This document shows positions 42,351-53,315 of a stretch of 64,000 nt of DNA, in pieces. Both the position numbers and the translations under genes were made by a program. How positions within the stretch are numbered: position 1 is the first letter of the stretch; each line of letters starts with the position of its first letter. This DNA is from Haliclona indistincta (Eukaryota; Porifera; Demospongiae; Haplosclerida; Chalinidae), in assembly GCA_964017065.1 (NCBI GenBank), contig OZ024791.1, positions 3,605,410-3,669,409 of the forward strand. The letters are read 5' to 3'. The notes below the pieces were generated by a model. The model was not told the origin of the DNA and did not search any database. It worked only from the letters and a program-made list of their open reading frames with translations.

Positions 42351-43541
42351 TGCTTCATATCTCAGAAATTAACTGGACTATTTTCTTGTTGCATGTTTGA
42401 AAAGATCCCTGAATCTCTTCAAATAATTTTGGCCACAAAATTCCGCTCTTTTTGTGCATGTAGTAGAACACACATTAATTTGGTTGAGTTCATAAAAGAT
42501 ATTTGAACTCCGATCATGCCTACATAACTTCGACCAGCATCTTTGTGCCTAGCCAGCGTTACTACAAAAATGCGATAAGAACATGTTGTTTTTTTTGCGA
42601 CCAGTCTCAACAATAGATATGCGAACTCACAAATCTACTGTAGTTAAGATGCAAACTTGCTTACTGCAAAGGTTAAACATAGTGCTTCAAGAGCTTTCTC
42701 GCTCGGTGCGTCTCTACCGGACATTGTAGAGATCTTGCACCACGAAGTGAAGAGCGGAAGTAGTTTTTATTGCTTGGATGGTTTAATTGCACTTTTCGCT
42801 TCGTGGTACAAGATCTCTGTAAAGTTCGGTATCAGCACAGCAACAAACGAAGCGCTGTCTCACGAGAGAATTGCTTTTTGATGGCCATCTTGCTGTTTAC
42901 TGACGTTTTTATGGGCTTTACCTTGAAAAATGAAGATACTACTGATAAGCAGTAACCACCAACTGTACAAGACAGTGGCGTCACACGGTTACCGTTATTA
43001 GTCGTGTCGTCATTTTTTCAAACGCTTATCATTACTACCTACAACTTTAGAAACCTAGCGTGACATATCATTATCCATATAGCCTGTTCATAAAAGTTAC
43101 TTGGTTCTTTCCTAGTTCATATTATATCCACCATGTTGCTCTATCTTGGCTAAGCACACACATTATCATACACATCGCTAGTACGCTGTTGCTGTCGCTC
43201 TCAAAAACGAGTTCTTCACTGATTGGTTCCTTCATCATCAGAGCACCCACTGGAAGCTTTTTCATTAAGATCAATGTTCCGGCAGCTTTGCAGCACTTGA
43301 AGTTGAATACCGTCTGCATTTCAAACAACTATTGTTCATTAATTATTATTGACCATTAATTTTTTGCCATGAAATTTTAGTAGCTGTTGGTTTTTTGCAG
43401 TAATCTAGGGGATAGTGACTATTACCTAAGCTCGTTATTTTTGAGGTTGAGGTGTCTGATTGATTATTGCTTTATGACATCTTCACCACACTCCTTATTG
43501 TTTATTGCACTTGCAGAAGTTTATTATTAATGTTCTTTTAG
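42351..43541. other. nudC intron, no gene
   Basis: No coding signal. An inverted pair AGATCTTGCACCACGAAG / CTTCGTGGTACAAGATCT lies at about 42730-42750 and 42802-42822. Confidence 0.6.
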
Positions 43542-43610
43542 CTGTCAGACCTTGATGATGAAACAAGAGGGATGGTTGAAAAAATGATGTATGATCAGCG
43601 ACAAAAAGAG
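43542..43610 (+). CDS. nudc: NudC exon (LSDLD to DQRQK)
   Basis: The 69 bp exon follows a TTCTTTTAG acceptor and encodes [20 protein letters not shown] then QKE; donor GTTGGT. It matches NudC residues directly after PENSK and continues the previous exon in phase 0. The preceding intron is 15,169 bp and full of transposons; the following is 9,560 bp. Confidence 0.95.
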
Positions 43611-43878
43611 GTTGGTGTCATGACATTGCCTATTTTCCTACATGTTTGTAAACTATGTACAACATTGTATACAGAAAATGTGATGTGGTTCAGTAACTAA
43701 CTGGGTTTCAGTCAAGTAACAGAAACCTTGTAAAACAATATTATGTGCTTGATATAGCAGTATAGCAGAGGACCTGATAAGGTTTTGTCATTGTTAATTT
43801 TTAGGAGAGGAACCCTCTGGAATATGATGCTATGTGCCAAAATAGCCTCATACCCAGGCCTAGTATTATTAATTTTAG

Positions 43879-44185
43879 AACATTAGGCCTGGTACACACT
43901 GTAGGTGCATGCACGTAATTAAAAACACGTGTGCGTTTTACTTGGTCTGACTTTAGCGCGATGCTTGCTATTTCTAGCTCACAACATCGCATACTAGACA
44001 CAAATCAGCTAAACTTACCTTAAAAGCAAGTGTCAGCCGTCCAAAAGTTCACTATACACCGACAACGTTCTGTTCACTATGTGGCTAGCCAAGTAACACG
44101 GGAGAAATGTACGGTAAGTATTACTAAGTATCTGTGTTTTAACCGGATGTTGGATATATGCGAACAGTGTGTACCAGGTTGTCCG
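43879..44185. mobile_element. MITE in nudC intron
   Basis: Inverted ends CCTGGTACACACTGT (43889-43903) and ACAGTGTGTACCAGG (44165-44179). Outer sequences CCCAGGCCTAGTA and GCAGGCCTGGGTAC suggest an older pair surrounds it. No ORF. Confidence 0.65.
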
Positions 44186-44417
44186 CCATAGCAGGCCTGG
44201 GTACAAGGCTAGTGCTAAAATTTCCATGTACCTTAAACTGAAAATGTGCTTTTTATTGGCAGTATCTGTAGCAGTAATTGTCTAAGTTTTAACCCATTTG
44301 AGTCAAGATACTAATCCTAACACAATAATTTGGAAGTCATGCGTGTGTAATCTTGTTCAAGAGAGAAATTGATTATTATTCATTCAACATTGCACATGGT
44401 CATATCAAGAAAACGTA

Positions 44418-45095
44418 CAGTGCTTCCCGCTTAGAGAGTCCAATTGTGATGTTTTTACATAATATGCTGTTAAAGTTTTATCAAAGGTAATACAATCTTC
44501 AAATCTGGTCTGAAGTATGGTATATCATTGTAGATTATGTGCATCAAATATGACAGCTCACAACCAACTATTGCAAAAGTTATCAACTATTAATTATAGG
44601 TCACTGGCTAAGCTCAGTAGCTGAAGTTTTTAGGCTTGGAAATGGCTATTTGGCTGAGTTAAGAAAATTCACTTTACACACAGCTCACAGAATGGCTCAT
44701 CTTTCACTACAGCAAGTTTGCAAGCTCAACTTCCTTGCACAATGTTTTACGGTACAGAAATGCACCAAAAACGTGCATTTTGGGAGTCACTGAAGTTTTT
44801 AGGCTTGCATTTGCGCATTTTTGCGAGTTAAGAACACAGATTTGTGCAATGGATAGCCTGATACCTGAACGTTTTACTTGCGTTGGAATTATAAGCGCAG
44901 CTTAAACCATGAGCGCACACGATCGTCGAGAAAGTGTAGTTGTGCGGTTCTTCGTCGCGTTAATGAGATTCATCTAGAGAAATTAGTTTATCGATGACTC
45001 GTTTCCGCTCGCGCAGGGCCGCTTTTGTTGACCGGTGACAAGATGGCTGCTGATCGACACCCCTAGTTTCGCTTCGTTCTCGATCAGTTGCAATT
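44418..45095. mobile_element. Solo arm of the 1.4 kb foldback element
   Basis: Starts TA-CAGTGCTTCCCGC and matches the left arm at 14479-15172 to its inner end GATCAGTTGCAATT, where a Gypsy LTR-like sequence begins. The second arm is not seen. Confidence 0.85.
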
Positions 45096-46105
45096 AGGTG
45101 TGTCAAATGAATATACAATGAATAAATGAGCAGTGATTATAAAAAAATTATAGCAACAGTCAATGAATAAATAATGTCCTTGTTACATCATTCCCGCCTT
45201 TAAAGAGTTCGCCCCGAACGACTCCGTAAGGGATATCTGTGTTGAGGTTCATTCGGTTCCATCGGTATAATGGTCTTTACCGGCTCCATCCATGTAACAG
45301 TCTTTTGTGATTCGATTGGCTCCAATGCTGTGGGCTGACTTTGACTCTCATCAGTTGACTCGTGATCAGTCCATCATCAGACTCGTCTTTGACGTCCTTA
45401 TCAATACAGGTGCCATTATCATCATTGTCTTCTTGGAGTTTGTCTAGTAGTTTCGAGACCCACTTCGGTGGGCGTCCCGGACCACGTCGCTTTTCACCGT
45501 ACCAGTAAAACCCGGCTGGAAAATCCGGAGGACACGACTTTACTCGAGACTGATGAACGCATATCTGAGGGTCTTGAGAAAAGTACACTTTTGCCGCACA
45601 GACATCAGGTTCTTCTAGCGCTGTCACTCTATAGGGTCCATGCCAAGGTCGGGAGAGTTTACGATTACTGTCTTGTTCCTCTCGTGGAAAACGGATTAGA
45701 ACCCACTCGCTAGTCTTCAGATTAGCTGGTTTGGCTCCTCTAGACTTATCATGGTTGTTTTTGTACTTCTTCTGAGCCTTGCGGATGTGGTCTGCAGCCA
45801 GTTCTCTTGCTGAAGATAGAGACAAAGTGAGTTATTCTCTGTAATCTGACACATCTGCTGGGTGTAGCGTAGCAGCAGGTAGATATGCAGCTTCTGTTGG
45901 AGTTCTACAGTCAATACCAAAGAGCATATGGTTTCTCGCCAAAGAGCAGATGGTTTCTCGCCTGTGGATTCGTGTGGGGTATTGCGGTATACCCATAACA
46001 CTCCTGATAAGTAGCGGTCCCACTGTGCTCCAAATTTAGCCGCGTGCTTCCTGATCATTGTTTTTAGTGTTCAATTGAATCGTTCTACCATCCTGAGGAT
46101 AGGAG
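45096..46105 (-). pseudogene. Gypsy integrase C-terminal remnant and partial LTR
   Basis: Minus strand: RMVERFN, a stop, TLKTMIRKHAAKFGAQWDRY and VLWVYRNTPHESTGEKPS (post-catalytic integrase). After frameshifts ORF 45825-45277 gives ARELAADHIRKAQKKYKNNH, SEWVLIRFPREEQ, SRPWHGPYRVTALEEPDVCA (GPY/F module) and KRRGPGRPPKWV. Below it, 45190-45096 begins TGTAACAAGGACATT on the minus strand and may be the truncated 3' LTR. The upstream pol is missing, cut at a foldback element near 46106. It is a relative of the Gypsy at 21.7-28.1 kb. Confidence 0.85.
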
Positions 46106-46111
46106 GATGAG

Positions 46112-46438
46112 CACTGACTAAACAAGATTGATTGTGGAACCGTTTTCTTGTTGTGCGAAAGGAACGAAGCTAAAACTGCTCGAGCATGCTCATCTGCCAT
46201 CTGTGCAAGAATCTATGCGATGTTTTTGCCGAGTGCTGCTCGTACGCGATAGTACAGCAAGGCAGGCTGTGCTGTCTGGCACCACATAGCTGTAATATCG
46301 CGTACGAGCAGCACTCAGCTAAATCATCGCATAGATTCTTGCACAGATGGCAGATGAGCTTGCTTGAGCAGTTTTAGCTTCGTACCTTTCGCACAACTAA
46401 AGAAAACGGTTCTACAATCGATCGAGTTTAGTCTTCAC
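46112..46438. mobile_element. 327 bp foldback MITE
   Basis: Inverted arms 46112-46250 and 46296-46438 contain GAACCGTTTTCTT, TGTGCGAAAGG and GATGGCAGATGAGC-type sequences around a loop of 45 bp. It abuts the truncated Gypsy integrase. Confidence 0.85.
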
Positions 46439-46759
46439 AGGGCGAGCTTGTAGCTCGACGATGGCTAATGCTTCGTTGCTAAAATTTGGTATGTTCAATC
46501 CCCATCGATAGGCAAGCATACTGCACACAGCAATTCTGTCTGCACGTATATTCATTGTTGCAGTGTTGCTCGTCATTGTTGCTAGTCATTGTTGATGTAA
46601 ATTGGAACAGACGTATATCTAAACGTGCGCGAATCGAATTCACAGAACGTACACGGTGTTTTACTACTTACACCAGTTTTGGTGTAATTATGGAGCATGG
46701 CACAGACAGTCTGTACCAGGCCATCTCTCAGCTTTTGGGGAATTGGCCTGGAGGCGAGG
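46439..46759. other. Unannotated stretch
   Basis: No recognised gene or repeat. Plus-strand short ORF at 46486 is not convincing. Confidence 0.4.
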
Positions 46760-49486
46760 CTACTTCTCTTTAGGAGTGGTGACCATCTTAGTTATATTGC
46801 ACTCAGGTTTCGACTTCTGAATCCATCGTAAGAACTGTGGTAAGACTTGTGCTAACTCAGCAACTGCAACTGTGTGTGAACATATACGTCCCCTCCACAA
46901 AAGACATTGCTCATCACAAGACACTTTTCCACCAGCATTCACCTGTACAAAATGTGGGTTCTTAGAGGTGGAGCTCTAAACCATGTAGCCTGAGGCATTT
47001 CCAGGAGCTGGACAAATAGCGTCAGGGTTAATCATAAGTTTCTCGGCCTTGTCCCATATTCACTGAGCTGTGACTAGAGGCGGTTGATAGCTCGGTATCA
47101 GCTGCAGCAACAGATAGCCTACAAGGACGTTTCTTCTGCATCTTACATTGTGTACTCCCTTTGCTGTGACAATGCTTGCTTACCATCTTTCCAATGTGTG
47201 CAACACGCTGCTTGATTGTCATAATGGTGCCACTTCAGTTGATCGACCTCAAAAGATACCACGTGTGGGGCAAGAGGATATTCTCCACTTCTATACATTG
47301 CTCGAGACAATTCATATTGCTGTGCTTCAACAAGATTCTGCAACCTGTCAACGAAAGAAGGCCACAAACTCTTAGAAAAACCAACCCACGTCTTCACAGT
47401 ACAGTTAGCACTTTCATTGGCATTGGTGGTGTATCTTGATGGTGGTGATCCAAGATTGGCTTTTACATGTACAGAGGTGATCGTGGAAGTACAGAAAGAA
47501 TCAGCTTGTACCCTGGTGAACCAGTTGTGAAATCCAGGGACTAGAAGTTCCGAGCGGTTATGCAGTTTTTGAAGTTGTAGGTCAAACTCTTCCTCGGTTG
47601 CAGCGTCAACAAAGCCCATATTGAACACTTCTCCCTCTTGCATCCCAAAGATGTCACGCAAATTCTCTGTACTTGTAGCTGACGTACTTTGAGGGGATCT
47701 TCGATATTTCTTTGTCTGTGCAGAAAACACCATAGACCAACAGCCTCAAGAAAACAAGCATGCAGTGCCTTAACTAACCCCTCCTCGTCATCAGTGCCGA
47801 AGGCTCCGAGTGAGCTTAGTTTAGGTTCTAACTTGAGCAGACCTGAGAAAAAGTGTAATAATCTTCGAACCTACGTTGCATATGTATAAATGCTGGGCCA
47901 AGAAAGACAGGTGATTTCTTGGAACGCGGGTTAACTAATAAAGGGTTGTGATAGGTTGTGAGAGTGACATAAATGTGACCTGCTATGGGAAAAGGGACCA
48001 TATCCCGCATTTTATTAATTGAGATAACACCATTGCTAAATTGCGCATTCAATGCTGATTACAACGGTACTTTCGGTTTAGCTATGCGTTGTTCCGTTGC
48101 CAAGATATAAAGCGCAACAGAGACGCTATTATCAAAGCATTATTCAGAGAAAATTGCGTTTTAATGCAGCATACAATACTGAACGTGCAATTCCGTATAC
48201 TACACGCAACTCCGTGTATTGAACATGCCCACACACGAGCAGTGAGCGCTCGTTTTCACACTACTCGCTCGTTTTCACTGCTGTTTTCGCTCTCAGTGTT
48301 TAGACTAAACGTAGTCCAACTCCTATGGAAAGTTATTCGACTCAGCTGTGCGTTATAGTGGCGTACAGCTAGCTCGCCATTCGTCATCGCCATAGCAACG
48401 CATAGCGTCATCATTGCCACGCCTTTGTTTATTCGGTACGATGGCGGCTCTAGTGGCTGAAAGTAAACGCTCGCCCTGGAGAAACGAAGGCGCGTATGAG
48501 CCTCGCTGTTGCGCCAAACGATGGGCAAAGGATCCAAGTTTATGAAACTAAACAAATCTAAACTTTACTAAGGTACCGGTTAGCTCTTTGACAACTGAGC
48601 TAGCTGGGATGGAGCACGTGACTTTAACCCATGCTCCCACGCGTTGACGACCAGACCATGTTAGCTCGTTGTTGGGCTTGTCACTGTAGGCGTGGTTTCT
48701 TCTGGTCTGGAACTAGTAACTATGGCGAATTTTCAGAGCTCTTGTACTCAGCTTTTCCGGATTGTGAGACTGATTGCAGCTATCCAGGTACATTTAGATG
48801 ACTGCGCCAGTAATTCCTACCTGTTCTGAATGCTTGCCATTGACCAATAGACAGAAGTAAGTGCAGCTAGCTATCTCGCTTGCCCGCTCGCTTCTTCCTC
48901 TTGCAAGCGGCTCAGGCCCCTTCGGCTAGGCACGCACAGACACTACAAACACTACAAACATATCTTATCATTCACACAGTTCATATCTGCCTCTCAAAAA
49001 AAAAAATATGTTCTTCACAGGATCGGAACCTAATTTGATCCTCAAAGGGCCGACAGCGGAAACTTGTAAAGATGAAGGTTCCGCCTCCAAGCGGTGGTTT
49101 CATGGTACTTGATTGCCGCCTGCATCTCATTTCCTGTACAATAACCATTATAACTAGTGTTATTAATAAATTATTAATAAGTGGTCACTTACCATGAATA
49201 TTAAGTAGCGTTGTAATTTTACAACATTTCAGTGGTCAAAGAGTTAGCAGCACATTTTCGCTCGTTTCTCAAAACATTAAATTGCGGGATATGGTCCCTT
49301 TTCGCATAGCCTGTCACAAATGTCGCCAAGTTCAAAGGTGGCATCAACCCCTAGAACATCGAAATAATTTGATCGGCAACAGAATGCAAGCAAGTCGTCA
49401 AGCTGCTGTTTGTTGGCAAGAATGGCAGATGGACTAGAACTCATTACAATCTCTCGTAGCAAGCAATGAGGCTTTTTAGTGCACAT
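46760..49486 (-). pseudogene. Second MULE transposase, broken
   Basis: Minus-strand blocks in MULE order: LGVDATFELGD (first Asp) at 49360-49320, then after a 1.3 kb insertion TYHNPLLVNPRSKKSPVFLG at about 47960. A central region follows (DIFGMQEGEVFNMGFVDAAT, LLVPGFHNWFTRVQ) with TTNANESANCTVKTWVGFSK carrying the catalytic Glu (ORF 47733-47143). Last is a SWIM remnant ICSHTVAVAEL at about 46880. It is a different MULE lineage from that at 33-37 kb. Frameshifts occur at about 47830 and 47140. The second-Asp block is degraded near 47750-47800. Confidence 0.8.
47976..49317. mobile_element. 1.3 kb insertion with 35 bp inverted ends
   Basis: GTGACCTGCTATGGGAAAAG... at the left and the inverse of GTGACAGGCTATGCGAAAAG... 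at the right match over 35 bp with few differences. Flanking ATTT copies and the restored MULE reading sense (GD then IYVTLTTYH) show a real insertion. The interior has no transposase; a short plus-strand ORF starting MANFQSSCTQLFRIVR at 48723 ends at a CAG/GTACAT donor-like site. Confidence 0.75.
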
Positions 49487-49489
49487 CTT

Positions 49490-50050
49490 TGATGAAGGAG
49501 TTTCTTATAACATACTCTGCAAAAATTAATTTCAAGAGCACTGTAGCCATGCTTTGGGGTATGATGGGTATCATAGAGAGGCGTCTCAGGTCCAAGTAAC
49601 TCAGTAAGGTCATCCAAGTCCGAATGATCATCTGATATTATACCTACAGCAAATACAGCTCAGTTAAGTTTACTAACACATGATTCTTGGGGAACATTAG
49701 GAGGACAAACGTTATATGCAATAGATAGATTCCACGGGACGTGGGCCATTGTGCTAATAAATGTGGGGCTCACTCAGGTTCGTAACGCCCTTGTCCCAGT
49801 CTGAAATTTTTAATAATTCGTTTTGAGAAACATGCAAGCTGCGCTGTAAATGCTCAGGCTCACCTTCCACGTGCTTTCTTTTTCATCGGTTTCTCAGGCG
49901 TTCCAGGCTCACTCTGGGATGACATTTCGTCAAAGGAAATCATAATCACACCATCGCTCGCATAGTCCTGTAGTAAAAACGTTACTGTAATGATCAGCCA
50001 TGACAGCACGGCGACACGCAAAAGCCTACCGTACACAGAGCTTCTGCCAT
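49490..50050 (-). CDS. Small acidic 5' exons, probably of the second MULE
   Basis: A 21 bp exon 50050-50030 (ATG; MAEALCT) ends in donor GTAGGC. An exon at 49967-49864 follows acceptor TTACTACAG and reads DYASDGVIMISFDEMSSQSE and EKPMKKKARGR before donor GTGAGC. An acidic stretch at 49640-49500 (DDHSDLDDLTELLGPETPLY, NFCRVCYKK) may be a third exon, but its phase does not join cleanly. The acidic multi-exon start resembles the first MULE's 5' exons. A host gene on the minus strand is the alternative. Confidence 0.4.
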
Positions 50051-50359
50051 GATCCCAAGCAAGATTGCGACAAAATAAGCACACTAACAGCTACAGGGGA
50101 ATCGCAGTCAGTACACTCAAACACAAGAAAAGAGACCACGTGAAGAAAGAGCACACAGCCTCGTTCCTGTTCTTGAATTCTATGTGTGGGCGGGTAATTA
50201 TGGGCTCGGTTTCCTGTTTCGTTTCTGTGTTTTGTCGTTTCTTGTTTTACCAACACCCCCTTGTGTACCACTTAAATTGGTAGATTGACTGCCTTCTCCC
50301 TTCTCCATGTGACACATGGAAACATGCTCAGCATGGTTCTTTTCAAAATACTCGTCCAT

Positions 50360-51660
50360 CACGGTAGAAAGCTAATTGAATTGACCCTTAAAGTGTGGAG
50401 AGCGTTGTAAAGACTGGAATCTTCCCACCGCCTTTGACCTGGATTCCCCTTTGGTGGGATGATAGATGATATCAGCGAACATAAGATTGGCAAGGTGCAT
50501 CCAGTCTGGGTCAAAGGGAACATGTTAAACTGGCAAGACAGATGTGACCTGAGGTATGATGACTGCACTTGGATCATGTACGGGAGATATGCTCAGCTCG
50601 GTGAATGCTTGTGATGTTGGATCATGTACAATTCCCGCAATCATGGCCTGCAGTCGCATACGAGGCAGACAAAGACTTTGTGTCAGTCGTTCTGAAATAA
50701 ATGAAGTAGGAGAGGCTGAGTCGAGAAATGCCCGACATGTTTTGCGACAATCCTTATGGGCCACGAATTCAAACACGAGTAGTGTGTGTGAGCAACTCTT
50801 AGGGACTGTGGTGACAGGATGACTTGGAATTTGATTTGGTGTAGATTGTCCAGGAGTTGAACTTGGCTTCGTGTCATTGGGTGGTTCTACATGTAACATG
50901 TGATAAGGCTTCTGACACTTATGACAGTGGTGTAGAGATTTGCAATGCTTGGCAATGTGTCTGGTATGTAAACTTTAGTACAGAGAGTTTTTCATCGTGA
51001 GATAGTGACTTGAATTTCGTACACATGTACAGGGGGTGCCTCTCATTCTTGCACAACGTACAGCTGTCACCACTATAGAATCTGGATTACTCACAAAGGA
51101 CGGCGAAACTCTTTCTGGCTGGTGCCTACGGTGCCGTTGCTGAGGATAATTGACTTCACTGACTGATGTCTCTGCAGCACGAGCTCTAAGGTTTGAACGA
51201 TTCGCTGTGTTAGTGCCACTCAAACATTGTAGTTGTGTCCAACTTCAACTCGATGACTGAGGTGATGAATGGACCAGACGGTTGGTATCCCATGGCAGAC
51301 TAGGCACGGAGAAGTTGCTGAGTTGTGTCATGGGGACGTCTTGTGTTCCTTTCCAGTGCCTTCCTTTAAGCTGACAGCTTGAAGGATCATTCGCACATGC
51401 GTCTGATGAATAAGTCTTGGTCAATCCTTGAGGCTCTCAACCGCTTCCAATTATTGGTCACCTGTACGAGGCAATCCTTCAATTACATTCTTAGCAGTCC
51501 CTCCTTTGATTGCCTACTTGAAGTAGACTAGCTTTTCTGAGACCATTGATTGTGGATTGCAATCTCAAATTTGTTCCCAGAATGAGTTCCAATTGATAGT
51601 TTGACCATCAAAAGTGGGAACCTCTAACTTAGGTGTTTTCATGCCTTTTTCTGCTGTTGA
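50360..51660 (-). pseudogene. BEL/Pao gag-protease remnant
   Basis: Minus strand: GMKTPKLEVPTFDGQTINWN-SFWEQI (51650-51565), the DUF1759-type gag start of BEL/Pao. Then comes a basic region (51223-50975), a knuckle-like stretch AKHCKSLHHCHKCQKPYHML near 50960-50890, and the protease ORF 50899-50525. Its active-site box reads CRAFLDSASPTSFISERLTQ, with D-S-A where BEL proteases have D-S-G, then VIIPQVTSVLPV. It continues in another frame to 50359. RT and integrase are absent. Confidence 0.75.
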
Positions 51661-51773
51661 TGGTGCAAGAGCAGTTACTGCTGTTACAGTTACATTATTA
51701 ATAAAATCACACGAACAATACACCAGACACAGCGACAAACAACACATAGAAGTCCATTGTTCAATCACTTGGT

Positions 51774-52019
51774 TCACATATCAGGAGTCTCTGTATCAAT
51801 TGGTCCATAGACAGGGACTCCTTGAATATCTACCTTGACACACCATGAACCACTTCCAGCATGTTTAACTCGTACAGCCTTCACAGTATCCTCTTCCACA
51901 GAATCTGAGTCTGAAAGAAGATAAGAGGTGGGAGATGGCTGCACCAACACTGTCGATATTGTAGCATCGTCGGGTGTCTTTACTCCCTTCTTGAGGCACA
52001 CTAGTCCGAGTGTGAGCAA
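51774..52019 (-). pseudogene. Gypsy-type protease fragment
   Basis: The ORF's C-terminus reads SWCVKVDIQGVPVYGPIDTE, close to Gypsy protease CVKVDIQG-PV-IDTGAD, but it breaks off at DTE, then TPDM and stop. The upstream half has an acidic SDSDSVEEDT linker. It directly adjoins the BEL remnant, so one of them is inserted into the other. Confidence 0.6.
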
Positions 52020-52129
52020 CGAGCAGTCCAGCCCAGGTGAGAGAGGTGGCGAACAGGGTGCGTGTTGCTCATCGACGATTAACGAAGATCAATCAGTGAT
52101 CAATAATATGTAAGGATAACTAGAGACTA

Positions 52130-52233
52130 TCTCTAGTATCCAGTTCGAAGGACCATCTCTAGTATCCGGTTCGAAGGACCATCTCTAGTATCCGGTTCGA
52201 AGGACCATCTCTAGTATCCGGTTCGAAGGACCA
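52130..52233. repeat. 26 bp tandem repeat, tRNA T-arm-like
   Basis: Four copies of ATCTCTAGTATCCGGTTCGAAGGACC; the first has CAGTTCG for CGGTTCG. GGTTCGAAGGACC resembles a tRNA T-loop and acceptor, and its complement GGTCCTTCGAACC resembles BEL/Pao leader sequences. Confidence 0.9.
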
Positions 52234-53170
52234 ATTTATGTTTCAGCTTTGATGGCGATGGATTTACAAGCAGCACATAAACCATACTCTGTCAGAAATT
52301 TTGACATCATTAACAATAATTATTATTTTAAGTGGGCAGGTTATAACGCTTGAACAATACTAGAGTTCTAATGAATCCGTGCGCTGAGCTAGGAGCTATA
52401 CATGACTACTCCAGCATTACTGCAACACGCACGTTACAGCTAGCCCATAGACAGCTCCAGATAAATAGATGGTAGCATACATGCACTAACAGTTGATTGG
52501 CACATCACAGAAGGCCTCAAGAAAGACTGATACCGTAGCTATAGGCCTCAAGAAGCTCTGACGTACGGTACATGTGAGACTGAGTGAGGACATCGACATG
52601 GATAGGAGGTTGGGTGACACACCCACAATACTGTACAGTGCTCTTACAAGGACACATAGCTTCAGAAAGCCATGGAATCATGGATTAGCCACTCGAGCAA
52701 GGCTTGCCAGCACAGAAAACGTCTTCATAGGACTATAAATTCAGTGAAAAAGCTGCAGAGACTTTTTCGTGGAGAGTTTCGCGCGGTAAGACGTAAACAA
52801 GCGTGTTTTTGACGACACACATTATGTTATTATTATACACATAATACACAGACGGACACAAACGCATAACCCTCGCGCATACTGCGCACTGGTAATTAAC
52901 AATAAAATTATTAATTAGCTCAGACGGGTAACCATCACCTTAAAAATAATGTCTTATTTCGTTTTCCTTTTATTATTAATGACTTAGTTGGCACTTATGT
53001 TAATACAGTGTAAAGAGAACTATTCCAATGACTACACTCGATCGGCTCCGCACTGCATGCAACACATACCATGCAAATTAAATTAATAGTTACTTGCTCT
53101 AAAGTCATGAAATAACTAATTCTGGTATCTTGCCACCTTAATGGTATTCATAATGATTTTTATACTGCAG
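52234..53170. other. nudC intron end, no gene
   Basis: No coding signal. AGGCCTCAAGAA occurs twice near 52512 and 52545. Confidence 0.6.
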
Positions 53171-53220
53171 CTTGGTCGTCCAACATCAGATGAGCAAAAG
53201 AAGCAGGATTTACTAAAGAA
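53171..53220 (+). CDS. nudc: NudC exon (LGRPTSDEQKKQ)
   Basis: Acceptor TATACTGCAG, 50 bp exon encoding LGRPTSDEQKKQDLLKK (the last codon split), donor GTAAGCC. This is the conserved GLPTSDEQKKQ-LKKF block near the NudC C-terminus; the first residues differ slightly (LGRP for MGLP). Confidence 0.95.
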
Positions 53221-53263
53221 GTAAGCCTTACTATGAGTGTATTCATTGATTTTTTTTGCTCAG

Positions 53264-53315
53264 GTTTATGGAGCAGCATCCTGAAATGGATTTCTCCAAT
53301 GCAAAAATCTCTTGA
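53264..53315 (+). CDS. nudc: NudC last exon (FMEQHPEMDFSNAK, stop)
   Basis: After a 43 bp intron (53221-53263, acceptor TTTGCTCAG) the frame completes the Lys codon and encodes FMEQHPEMDFSNAKIS then TGA at 53313-53315. NudC proteins characteristically end FM-QHPEMDFSKAKF or similar, so this is the true C-terminus. No AATAAA was evident just downstream. Confidence 0.95.

Noticed and set aside
48256..48555. 99-residue minus-strand ORF in the 1.3 kb insertion
   Set aside because: No recognisable domain; overlaps a plus-strand ATG ORF with equal likelihood.
52130..52233. tRNA genes
   Set aside because: Only a T-arm-like word recurs; no D-arm, anticodon arm or acceptor pairing in 26 bp units.
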